Shown one piece after another: positions 1-5,488 of a DNA stretch of 6,393 nucleotides (the stretch's first letter is position 1; every line of letters begins with the position of its first letter). The stretch comes from Micrococcaceae bacterium (lineage in GTDB: Bacteria; Actinomycetota; Actinomycetes; Actinomycetales; Micrococcaceae), in NCBI GenBank assembly GCA_003486025.1, contig DNHA01000311.1, positions 14,535 to 20,927 of the forward strand, read 5' to 3'. The position numbers were made by a program, and so were the translations under genes. Below the pieces are notes generated by a model. It made no database searches. It was not told where the DNA came from and saw only the letters and a list, made by a program, of their open reading frames with translations.

Positions 1-966
1 ATCGTGCGCATCGCATGCCCGACCGATAAAGATGCTGAGGCGTTGCCGATTATTGCGATGAAATCGCAGATCCCGGTTATTGCTGACATCCACTTCCAGC
101 CGAAGTATGTTTTTGCTGCGATTGAGGCCGGCTGCGGAGCTGTTCGTGTAAACCCGGGCAACATCCGCAAGTTTGATGATCAGGTCAAAGAAATCGCAGC
201 TGCTGCGAAAGATCACGGTACGTCGATCCGCATCGGTGTCAACGGTGGATCGCTTCACCCTAAACTGCTGAAAAAGTACGGCAAGGCGACCCCAGAAGCA
301 TTGGTTGAATCAGCCATTTGGGAAGCTTCCCTCTTTGAAGAGCATGGGTTCCACGACTTCAAGATTTCGGTTAAGCACAGCGACCCGGTCATCATGGTTC
401 GCGCCTACGAGCTTTTGGCTGAATCTGGAGATTGGCCACTGCACCTAGGTGTAACCGAAGCTGGTCCTGCTTTCCAAGGAACTATCAAGTCCTCAGTGGC
501 CTTCGGTTCCTTGCTCTCGCGTGGCATTGGTGACACTATTCGTGTCTCGCTCTCGGCCCCACCGGTCGAAGAGGTCAAGGTGGGCAATCAAATTCTTGAA
601 TCGTTGAACTTGCGTCCGCGTAAGCTCGATATTGTTTCCTGCCCTTCGTGTGGTCGTGCACAGGTAGATGTCTACACCTTGGCTGAAAAGGTCACTGCTG
701 GTCTAGAAGGCATGAAAGCTCCACTGCGCGTTGCAGTGATGGGTTGCGTTGTCAATGGCCCAGGCGAGGCTCGTGACGCTGACCTCGGGGTAGCCTCGGG
801 CAACGGCAAGGGACAGATCTTCGTCAAGGGCGAGGTCATCAAGACCGTCCCAGAAGACCTGATCGTCGAGACGCTCATTGAAGAAGCTAATCGTTTAGCT
901 GCACAGATGGATCTGGACAATGACGAGAATCCTACCTCGGGTTCTCCCGTGGTCTCCGTCAGCTAG
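1..966 (+). CDS. ispG: 4-hydroxy-3-methylbut-2-enyl diphosphate synthase IspG (GcpE), 3' part
   Basis: This is the C-terminal 321 codons of IspG, which reductively converts the cyclic diphosphate MEcPP to HMBPP in the cytosolic MEP isoprenoid pathway, using a [4Fe-4S] cluster and electrons from ferredoxin or flavodoxin. The reading frame is open from base 1, so the true start lies upstream; the GTG at base 4 is internal. Family members are roughly 385-390 aa, so about 65 residues are missing. The TIM-barrel part is recognisable ([23 protein letters not shown]), followed by the iron-sulphur domain with the three expected cluster cysteines: two in SCPSCGR (codons at 640 and 649) and one in [10 protein letters not shown] (codon at 745). 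The glutamate completing the cluster ligation in this family is at 766. The last 20 or so residues are an acidic, serine-rich tail overlapped by the next gene. Identification is firm; nothing suggests loss of activity. Confidence 0.97.
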   Translation: MVRIACPTDKDAEALPIIAMKSQIPVIADIHFQPKYVFAAIEAGCGAVRVNPGNIRKFDDQVKEIAAAAKDHGTSIRIGVNGGSLHPKLLKKYGKATPEALVESAIWEASLFEEHGFHDFKISVKHSDPVIMVRAYELLAESGDWPLHLGVTEAGPAFQGTIKSSVAFGSLLSRGIGDTIRVSLSAPPVEEVKVGNQILESLNLRPRKLDIVSCPSCGRAQVDVYTLAEKVTAGLEGMKAPLRVAVMGCVVNGPGEARDADLGVASGNGKGQIFVKGEVIKTVPEDLIVETLIEEANRLAAQMDLDNDENPTSGSPVVSVS

Positions 967-1807
967 ACAGAGTCCACCGGGGGAAGTCCGGGTCTTGGGC
1001 CGCAGGGACACTGCGGCCCTACTCGCATTGCTTGATCAAGACCCCGTCGCTAATATCTTCACCCGTTCCCAGCTTGCCCTGCACCGTTCTGCCGTCCCTG
1101 ACGGATTCGCGCACCTGCTGGGTATCAACGACGAAGACGGATTGGAATCAGCCTGCTGGGTGGGGGCAAATATTGCGCCTACAGCCATGAGCGATGAACA
1201 TGCTCGTGCCTACGCCCAATATGCGTTAGACACCAGACAACGCTTCGCTTCGGTCTTCGGACCAGCACAAACCGTTTTGGCTATGCGTGAAGTGCTTGCC
1301 ACCGGCCCGCAAGATTTTTTTGACGTACGCGAAAATCAACCGATGATGTGTATCCGCCGCCGCTCTGAAGCGGTGGCGATACGTTCACTGCGTGTGGCTA
1401 CTTTGCAGGACTTTGACCTTGTCTTACCGTCCAGCGCTGCAATGTTCGAAGAGGAGCTCGGTTATTCTCCGTTAGAAAACGGCGGAGGGTACTACCGCAG
1501 TCGGGTACGCCAGTTGATTCGTGAAGGACATACGCTCATCGATACTGATGAGTACGGTGAGATCATCTTCAAGGCGGATCTGGGCACGGTCACCACAGCC
1601 GCTGTGCAGATCCAGGGAGTGTGGATCAGCCCCCGATACCGCGGACAGGGCCTGTCCTCTGGATATATGGCGGCCACGGTTGCCTACGCCCTGCGATTTG
1701 CTCCAACAGTCAGTCTCTATGTCAACGACTTCAACCAACCTGCTATCAGGTCCTATGAACGTGTTGGTTTTGAGCAGGTTGGAACTTTTGCAACCATCCT
1801 CTTCTAG
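920..1807 (+). CDS. GNAT family N-acetyltransferase with N-terminal DUF4081-like domain
   Basis: This encodes a 295-residue cytosolic protein with two parts. Residues about 22-150 resemble the DUF4081 domain found in actinobacterial acetyltransferases (VRVLG, then [14 protein letters not shown]). Residues about 155-295 form a GNAT acetyl-CoA-binding domain, with motif A at [17 protein letters not shown] (R241, G242 and G244 in the pyrophosphate loop) and the closing [20 protein letters not shown]. The loop ends in S246 where the generic consensus has G or A; RGxGLS appears usual for this subfamily. The acceptor substrate is unknown. The start chosen is ATG 920, overlapping ispG by 47 bases, because it keeps the conserved EVRVLG segment. 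Its ribosome binding site is weak. A TTG at 995 has a purine-rich GGGGGAAG eight bases upstream but would remove that segment. ispG next to this type of gene is a conserved arrangement in actinobacteria (gcpE and Rv2867c in Mycobacterium tuberculosis), so co-transcription is likely. Confidence 0.9.
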   Translation: MTRILPRVLPWSPSARQSPPGEVRVLGRRDTAALLALLDQDPVANIFTRSQLALHRSAVPDGFAHLLGINDEDGLESACWVGANIAPTAMSDEHARAYAQYALDTRQRFASVFGPAQTVLAMREVLATGPQDFFDVRENQPMMCIRRRSEAVAIRSLRVATLQDFDLVLPSSAAMFEEELGYSPLENGGGYYRSRVRQLIREGHTLIDTDEYGEIIFKADLGTVTTAAVQIQGVWISPRYRGQGLSSGYMAATVAYALRFAPTVSLYVNDFNQPAIRSYERVGFEQVGTFATILF

Positions 1808-1894
1808 CCCATAAATACGGCTTCTGCCACCTTCTATGGTCACAATCCGTGATGAGCAGGCTCCCGTCTTCTAGACTCGAGGACAGCAACTATC

Positions 1895-2596
1895 GTGACG
1901 GGAAATTCTGTGGCTTTTGCCAGACGCACCAAACTCTACTTTGCCTCGGGGCTTTGCCTCGCAGGACTGCTGCTTAGCGGTTGCAGCACACCGGCTGAAC
2001 CGAACGAGGAAACTTCCGGCGCCGCGTGGCAAATCAGCGCAGACGAACTTGAAAGTCAATTGAAGGAATTCGTCAAGGATGATCCGAAGGCAAAGGTCAT
2101 TTCTGACGCGAAATTGCGAGAGAGCATCCCCGAAGCCCAAGCGTGGATTGAAGGGCTGAACGTTTCGCCGAGTAAATGCGGCGTCACCTTTGCAGCCCCG
2201 GTCACTGAACAACTAGCAAAATCAAAAATGGCAGCGGTACAGTTTGATGACCGATACCTAACTGTGGCCGTCTACCAGGATATCCAAGCACTAAAAAATC
2301 AGTGGGAAAGCGAAGCTAAAGCCAGTGCTGAATGCGCTAGATACTCGGTCACCAGTGATGGAAAAACACGTGCTTATCATTTGGCGAAACAGTCTTTGAA
2401 GACCAAATCCGAGCTAAACGACGCATATGTAGTTACCAGCAGTGACGGATCGACGACGCAACAGCAACTGGTAATCCGTGCCGCGCGTGGCAACGTCATG
2501 ATTGGTTTCCAGCAGGAAACCTCGGCGAAGCAGACTCAAGAACAACTTCAACATGGCGCAGAACGTATAGACGCGTTGTTTGAGGAACTCAAATAG
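1895..2596 (+). CDS. Secreted lipoprotein, paralogue 1 of the cluster, function unknown
   Basis: This is a predicted membrane-anchored lipoprotein of 233 aa. A basic n-region (ARRTK) and a hydrophobic core lead to a lipobox LSGC with the lipidated cysteine at residue 30 (codon at 1982). A short acidic linker follows (about 31-45), then a soluble domain. Two more cysteines, C95 in SPSKC and C147 in SAEC, line up with cysteine pairs in the two downstream lipoproteins and may form a disulphide. The segment from about 48 to 85 (DELESQLKEFVKDDPKAKVI) matches the corresponding helical segment of the paralogues. The C-terminal RAARGNVMIGFQQ followed by a helix (GAERIDALFEELK) recalls extracytoplasmic sensor domains of the PknH type, but that is only a resemblance. 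GTG 1895 has GAGGA at 1879-1883, eleven bases away. A second in-frame GTG at 1910 with GGGAA close upstream is a good alternative and would shorten the protein by five residues. It is the most diverged of the three copies. Confidence 0.85.
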   Translation: MTGNSVAFARRTKLYFASGLCLAGLLLSGCSTPAEPNEETSGAAWQISADELESQLKEFVKDDPKAKVISDAKLRESIPEAQAWIEGLNVSPSKCGVTFAAPVTEQLAKSKMAAVQFDDRYLTVAVYQDIQALKNQWESEAKASAECARYSVTSDGKTRAYHLAKQSLKTKSELNDAYVVTSSDGSTTQQQLVIRAARGNVMIGFQQETSAKQTQEQLQHGAERIDALFEELK

Positions 2597-2664
2597 CCTT
2601 TTGGCTTCATGAAAAATTTTACTCCCGCCCGGCTGCACACCGAGGCGCATTCTAAGGATGGCCC

Positions 2665-3399
2665 ATGACTAAACGTTCCCTATGGATACTTCCTCTGGCC
2701 GGGATGCTGGCCCTGAGCGCTTGTTCCTCAAACGGTGGCGACGATGCAGCATCCTCTGCACCGGTCTCCCAGCCGTCGCAGCAACAAGTACCGAATTCAG
2801 GTAAGACGCTGTCACCGGATCAGGTTAAGAACGTGGTCACTAAGCTGGTGGGGGATGACTCCTCAGCCCAGATCTTGGATAACGAGGTGATGAAACCCCA
2901 GTTGGAACAGGCTAAGAACATGTCGGGTGCGAGTGGAATCAAACCTGAGAAATGTGCTGAAGAGCAGGAAAAATACAGCGTCACCGATCTAACGGGGACC
3001 GTAGCGGCTTCTGCCACAGTCCAAGGTGATGCTACCGGTAAAGTAATCCAGATTTTCTCCATTACCGATGACGCGACGCGCGCCAAGATTTCAGATGCCT
3101 TGAAGTTGCCTAATATCGATGGCTGCGAAAGCATCACGGTGAACGTTTCTGGGCAGGATGTCAGCGCGGACAGGCAGATCCTGAAGCTTGATTCCACTGC
3201 GAATCAGTCGTTGACGATGGCTACACAGATGAAAGTCGGGGCGGAACAGCACTTGAATTCCGTCGCGGTTCAAGCACTTGAAGGAAACAACTTCGTACTG
3301 GTGACTTTCTCTAGCGGTACTGTGGAAGCGCCGTTGCTAGCCGGTGAAGCTATGCAACTAGCGGATCAAGCATTTGAGGAAATCAAAGCACTGCAATAA
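2665..3399 (+). CDS. Secreted lipoprotein, paralogue 2 of the cluster, function unknown
   Basis: This encodes a 244-aa predicted lipoprotein exported to the outer face of the membrane. The signal peptide MTKRSLWILPLAGMLALSAC ends in the lipobox LSAC, with the lipidated cysteine at residue 20 (codon at 2722). A serine/glutamine-rich linker covers about 21-47. The soluble domain starts with a helical segment (LSPDQVKNVVTKLVGDD, 49-65). Its two further cysteines are C97 in KPEKC and C154 in DGC, in the same relative places as in the other two paralogues. ATG 2665 is well supported by AAGGA at 2654-2658, six bases upstream; the earlier ATG at 2658 runs into a stop. The signal peptide is almost identical to that of paralogue 3 and both proteins have exactly 244 residues, indicating tandem duplication. 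The gene begins 68 bases after paralogue 1 with no clear terminator between, so the two could be co-transcribed. Ligand, partner and role are not evident from sequence. Confidence 0.9.
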   Translation: MTKRSLWILPLAGMLALSACSSNGGDDAASSAPVSQPSQQQVPNSGKTLSPDQVKNVVTKLVGDDSSAQILDNEVMKPQLEQAKNMSGASGIKPEKCAEEQEKYSVTDLTGTVAASATVQGDATGKVIQIFSITDDATRAKISDALKLPNIDGCESITVNVSGQDVSADRQILKLDSTANQSLTMATQMKVGAEQHLNSVAVQALEGNNFVLVTFSSGTVEAPLLAGEAMQLADQAFEEIKALQ

Positions 3400-3441
3400 A
3401 TGCGAAGTACTCTTTTATTTCTAACCTATGTCCAAATAGAG
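3366..3441 (+). repeat. Direct repeat, copy 1: end of lipoprotein 2 plus downstream leader
   Basis: This 76-base segment covers the last eleven codons of lipoprotein 2, its TAA and 42 bases beyond. It recurs, without gaps, 217 bases downstream (3583-3658). By hand count about 58 of 76 positions agree, including an identical 16-base run TCTTTTATTTCTAACC (3411-3426). The part past the stop codon forms the upstream region of the relic gene that starts at 3476. The repeat therefore marks the boundary between successive units of a tandem gene array, not an independent mobile sequence. Confidence 0.85.
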
Positions 3442-3475
3442 AAGTTGAGTCAGTAACCTGTTAGACACTTCGCGC

Positions 3476-3616
3476 GTGAATAAACTACTTTGGGTACTCC
3501 TGCTGTACCCGATGCCTGTATTCGGTTTATTCAGGGAGGCCCACGCACCTTTTTAAGTGGAGGGTTGTGCCCGCCGAAGCAGTGAAGCGTTTGACGAAAT
3601 CAAATCGGTGCAATAA
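3476..3616 (+). pseudogene. Collapsed relic of a fourth lipoprotein paralogue
   Basis: This 141-base stretch has both ends of a lipoprotein gene of this cluster but almost no middle. The 5' end reads VNKLLWVLLLYPMP from GTG 3476. With one codon deleted it aligns to MTKRSLWILPLAGM of paralogue 2, keeping K, L, W, L, L and M in place; the first ten bases match at eight positions. The 3' end reads EAFDEIKSVQ then TAA (3614-3616), matching QAFEEIKALQ and TAA of paralogue 2. An in-frame TAA at 3554 interrupts the frame, no ribosome binding site precedes the GTG, and there is no lipobox cysteine. The spacing agrees with descent from a tandem unit: from the shared CTAACC box to the start is 55 bases here and 56 bases for paralogue 3. 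I infer a former gene that lost about 600 bases internally. It is very unlikely to make a product. Confidence 0.72.
3477..3533. repeat. Nested inverted repeat inside the gene relic
   Basis: The outer arms TGAATAAAC (3477-3485) and GTTTATTCA (3525-3533) are perfect 9-base complements. Between them GGGTAC (3492-3497) and GTACCC (3505-3510) form a second hairpin with a 7-base loop. No T-run follows directly, so this is not a standard terminator. It overlaps the signal-peptide remnant of the relic gene, and may be chance or a structure that appeared after inactivation. Confidence 0.45.
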
Positions 3617-3658
3617 ACCAGCGGATGTCTTTTATTTCTAACCAATATTCAAATACAG
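3583..3658 (+). repeat. Direct repeat, copy 2: end of relic gene plus leader of lipoprotein 3
   Basis: This is the second copy of the 76-base element at 3366-3441, at an offset of exactly 217 bases. It covers the last codons and TAA of the relic gene and the upstream part of the leader of lipoprotein 3. Because the non-coding part retains a 16-base identical block and an AT-rich character while the following bases diverge, it could carry a promoter or transcript leader signal for each unit. I cannot assign definite -35 and -10 boxes; AAATACAGT at 3651-3659 is a possible -10 region only. Confidence 0.82.
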
Positions 3659-3693
3659 TGGAACCGACAGCTACTCGACGTGAGGATTGAATC

Positions 3694-4428
3694 ATGAAAA
3701 AACGCTCATTGTGGTTACTTCCACTTGCTGGCGCGCTCGCTCTAACGGGTTGTTCCGATGCGGGCACAGATGCTCCCGCAGCCTCGGGCGATGCACAACC
3801 TACACAGGAAGCTGCAGCAGCAAAACCTTTGGACGCGGCTGCAGTCAAGACGATTGTCGAAAAACTTGTGGCTGATGAATCCGGCGCACAGGTCATCGAT
3901 AGTGCCGCTATCGCTGAATCTCTAGCCCAGGCCAAAAAAATGGTCGAAAGCATGAAGATCGAACCAGCTGAATGCGCCGATTTAGTTGTTCAGCAGAGTT
4001 CTTTTGATATTACGGGCATTAACATGGCCACGGCCGTAGTTACTGGCGAAAAGCCTGGCGAATCAACCAGCTACAGCGTTGCATCCTACGAGGATGACGC
4101 CAAGCTGGCGACGGCCAAGAAAGCAGCGGAAACTAAGGATCTAAAGGGGTGCGATAAGTTCTCCATGGAGATGCAGGGTATGAAGTTGAACGCCTCAGCC
4201 GAAATTCTCGAGGCTACTTCGGATGCGGAACTGACTGTCGCCACCAAGTCGAATATTTCCATGGATGGTAAGGAAGTTCCCATGGGCAGCCTCACGCTAC
4301 AGGGCTTCGTTGGCCCGAATATGGTTTCTGTTGCCTACTCTGGCGAGATCGATGACGAGAAAACTAAGCTAGATGAACTAACCAAAGAATTGAACATCGC
4401 TGTTGCCGAGCTGAACAAGACCCAGTAA
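3694..4428 (+). CDS. Secreted lipoprotein, paralogue 3 of the cluster, function unknown
   Basis: This encodes a 244-aa predicted lipoprotein. The signal peptide MKKRSLWLLPLAGALALTGC carries the lipobox LTGC with the lipidated cysteine at residue 20 (codon at 3751) and is nearly the same as that of paralogue 2. An alanine-rich linker (about 21-44) leads to the domain helix (LDAAAVKTIVEKLVADES, 46-63). Two further cysteines follow, C94 in EPAEC and C153 in KGC, spaced 59 residues apart against 57 and 52 in the other copies. The C-terminus is a charged helix (LDELTKELNIAVAELNKTQ). ATG 3694 has a strong GAGGA at 3682-3686, seven bases upstream. The leader carries copy 2 of the direct repeat, so the gene probably has its own transcription signal. 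A strong terminator follows at 4446. It is the last intact member of the cluster; its biochemical role is not recognisable. Confidence 0.9.
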   Translation: MKKRSLWLLPLAGALALTGCSDAGTDAPAASGDAQPTQEAAAAKPLDAAAVKTIVEKLVADESGAQVIDSAAIAESLAQAKKMVESMKIEPAECADLVVQQSSFDITGINMATAVVTGEKPGESTSYSVASYEDDAKLATAKKAAETKDLKGCDKFSMEMQGMKLNASAEILEATSDAELTVATKSNISMDGKEVPMGSLTLQGFVGPNMVSVAYSGEIDDEKTKLDELTKELNIAVAELNKTQ

Positions 4429-4445
4429 CTAGATTTGTTTTCATG

Positions 4446-4486
4446 AATGCCGCTTGTGCCCGCTGAAGGGTTCTGGCGGCATTTTT
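4446..4486 (+). terminator. Rho-independent terminator after lipoprotein 3
   Basis: The arms AATGCCGC (4446-4453) and GCGGCATT (4476-4483) are perfectly complementary. A smaller CCC/GGG stem (4459-4461 with 4468-4470) can fold inside the loop, and a T-run (4482-4486) follows at once. It starts 17 bases after the stop of lipoprotein 3 and should end transcription of the lipoprotein cluster. Confidence 0.85.
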
Positions 4487-4504
4487 GATCAGCGGAGATC
4501 AAAA
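4483..4504. repeat. Second hairpin overlapping the terminator T-run
   Basis: TTTTGATC (4483-4490) and GATCAAAA (4497-4504) are perfect 8-base complements around the loop AGCGGA. The left arm uses the T-run of the preceding terminator, so the two structures compete for the same bases. The role is unknown; it may protect the transcript end or simply be part of the termination region. Confidence 0.6.
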
Positions 4505-4961
4505 TAGTTAGTTGAAAGCACCCGCTGCCACACAACAACCTGGCTACAGAACGTAAATCAGGAAAAATCCTACCTATCCAATGCGTTGCGTGGCATTCTC
4601 AATAAGTGAATGTGAACCGCTGCCATTCCGAAGCGGCGTATCAAGCAGCGCTGACTGCCGGTGAAGATCCTCCAGTAAAGCGAGAGGTCTCAAAGCGCTG
4701 CATCAGCGGTGGGCAGAAGGAACACGGATTTACTGAGCAGCTCGTGCTGTAGTCGCATGTTCTTGGGGATGGGCCGGGTCGCAGAGCAACGACATTGTTC
4801 TTCGGCACTACTGGAAATATTTGGGCTTGCAACTCAAGGCTATATGCGAGGGGACATCCACCCCGGTGTAGGCACTCGCCGAGACGTACCACCGGTCCCG
4901 AGTTCTGTTCCCTTACACTTTCTCCGGCCCCGCTGTGTATGTGCTGAATTCGATCTAAGGG

Positions 4962-5045
4962 TCTTTATCCTGGAATTCATTTGAAATACAGTGGTCTGAA
5001 TGCTGTTTTCCGAATCAATTGAATATGCCGCAAACGTGGGGCTAT
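4962..5045 (+). pseudogene. Possible second relic: degraded lipoprotein leader and start region
   Basis: The segment resembles the leader of lipoprotein 3. TCTTTAT (4962-4968) is followed after 15 bases by AAATACAGTGG (4984-4994). Lipoprotein 3 has TCTTTTAT and then, after the same spacing, the identical 11-mer (3651-3661). Further on, ATTGAAT precedes ATG 5025 here, as ATTGAATC precedes ATG 3694. The distance from 11-mer to ATG is 41 against 43 bases. After the ATG, AAACG and TGG recur with a short deletion between. The start has lost its GAGG box and the frame, MPQTWGYLNGLESHVKG onward, stops at 5102 without a signal peptide. This suggests a further dead copy, but the match is patchy and could be partly chance. 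Confidence 0.38.
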
Positions 5046-5068
5046 CTGAACGGATTGGAATCCCACGT
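5034..5068. repeat. Inverted repeat ACGTGGG / CCCACGT
   Basis: Seven-base perfect arms at 5034-5040 and 5062-5068 enclose a 21-base loop. No T-run follows. It could be a structured leader element or a binding site, but nothing in the sequence decides this. Confidence 0.35.
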
Positions 5069-5114
5069 CAAGGGTAGTGAAAGCTTAGGCAAACTAAAAT
5101 AGCCGAAAGTAGTT

Positions 5115-5124
5115 TTCCCGGGAA
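5115..5124. repeat. Palindrome TTCCCGGGAA
   Basis: A perfect 10-base palindrome about 365 bases before proS. Such a site could bind a dimeric regulator, but one copy of this length is weak evidence. Confidence 0.2.
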
Positions 5125-5291
5125 TTAGGGCTGTTGAATTCCTCTCACCCAATGGCTCCGGGATTTTGTCGTCCGAGCACCGAAGTCCCCTCAGGCGCAC
5201 ACCGAAAAGTGACCGAAGAAACGCTAAAACAGGTTCTAGTAGCAAGGATCAAGAAGATGGAACCGAAGAACGGGGTTACTGGCATGTAGGA

Positions 5292-5329
5292 AACGGCCCT
5301 GCCGAGGTCTTTTATAGGCCGTTGTCGGC
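5292..5329. repeat. Overlapping inverted repeats upstream of proS
   Basis: AACGGCC (5292-5298) pairs perfectly with GGCCGTT (5317-5323). Within its loop GCCGA (5301-5305) can pair with TCGGC (5325-5329) lying beyond the right arm. The linker between 5323 and 5325 is one base, too short for an easy classical pseudoknot, so two mutually exclusive hairpins are more likely. The site lies about 160-200 bases before the proS start and would be in its leader if transcription starts upstream. Confidence 0.35.
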
Positions 5330-5488
5330 GAAACCCGATCTCGCGTATCCCTTGAATTTATTGGCAAGTGGCGGGAAGCGGTAGGATTGAAGATGGTCGA
5401 GATTGTGGCCGAAACCCATTTGATTTTGCATAGCTGGTCGGCACCCGAAAACGCCTCGGGAGTCGACGGACGGAAAAGGACGCCCCGC

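Larger units (their letters stand above)
4505..5488. other. Gene-poor region of about 984 bases between the lipoprotein cluster and proS
   Basis: I find no convincing gene on either strand here. Short open frames exist (for example 4606-4752, 4709-4984, 5152-5289 and 5166-5384), but none has a good ribosome binding site plus a recognisable product, and their compositions look like non-coding DNA. No tRNA T-loop signature or T-box sequence is visible. The region contains the possible leader/start relic at 4962-5045, inverted repeats at 5034-5068, 5115-5124 and 5292-5323, and presumably the promoter of proS, which I could not place. The best explanation is decayed DNA left by earlier members of the lipoprotein array or another insertion. 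Confidence 0.6.

Noticed and set aside
1472..1843. Minus-strand frame of 123 codons opposite the GNAT gene
   Set aside because: It lies across the conserved GNAT domain and is explained by the codon pattern of the real gene.
1840..1852. Small hairpin TCAC/GTGA between the GNAT gene and lipoprotein 1 as a terminator
   Set aside because: Only four base pairs and no T-run follow.
4606..4752. Short open frame from GTG 4606 (48 codons) after the terminator
   Set aside because: No ribosome binding site is apparent and the translated sequence matches nothing I recognise; it lies in the decayed-looking region.
4641..4892. Open frame of 83 codons on the minus strand
   Set aside because: Composition looks non-coding and no start signal or homology is evident.
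4709..4984. Open frame of 91 codons on the plus strand
   Set aside because: Cysteine- and arginine-rich random-looking translation, no convincing ribosome site, no family resemblance.
5152..5289. 45-codon frame whose KVTEETLKQVLVARIKK part looks like the helical segment of the lipoproteins
   Set aside because: The resemblance is mainly that of a generic amphipathic helix; codon-by-codon nucleotide agreement is poor and two different alignments were equally plausible.
5166..5384. 72-codon frame starting with TTG upstream of proS
   Set aside because: Low-complexity basic translation, no ribosome site, no recognisable family.
4505..5488. tRNA gene, T-box leader, CRISPR array or transposase remnant in the intergenic region
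   Set aside because: No T-loop sequence, no T-box consensus, no regularly spaced repeats, and no transposase motif or terminal repeats with target duplication could be seen.
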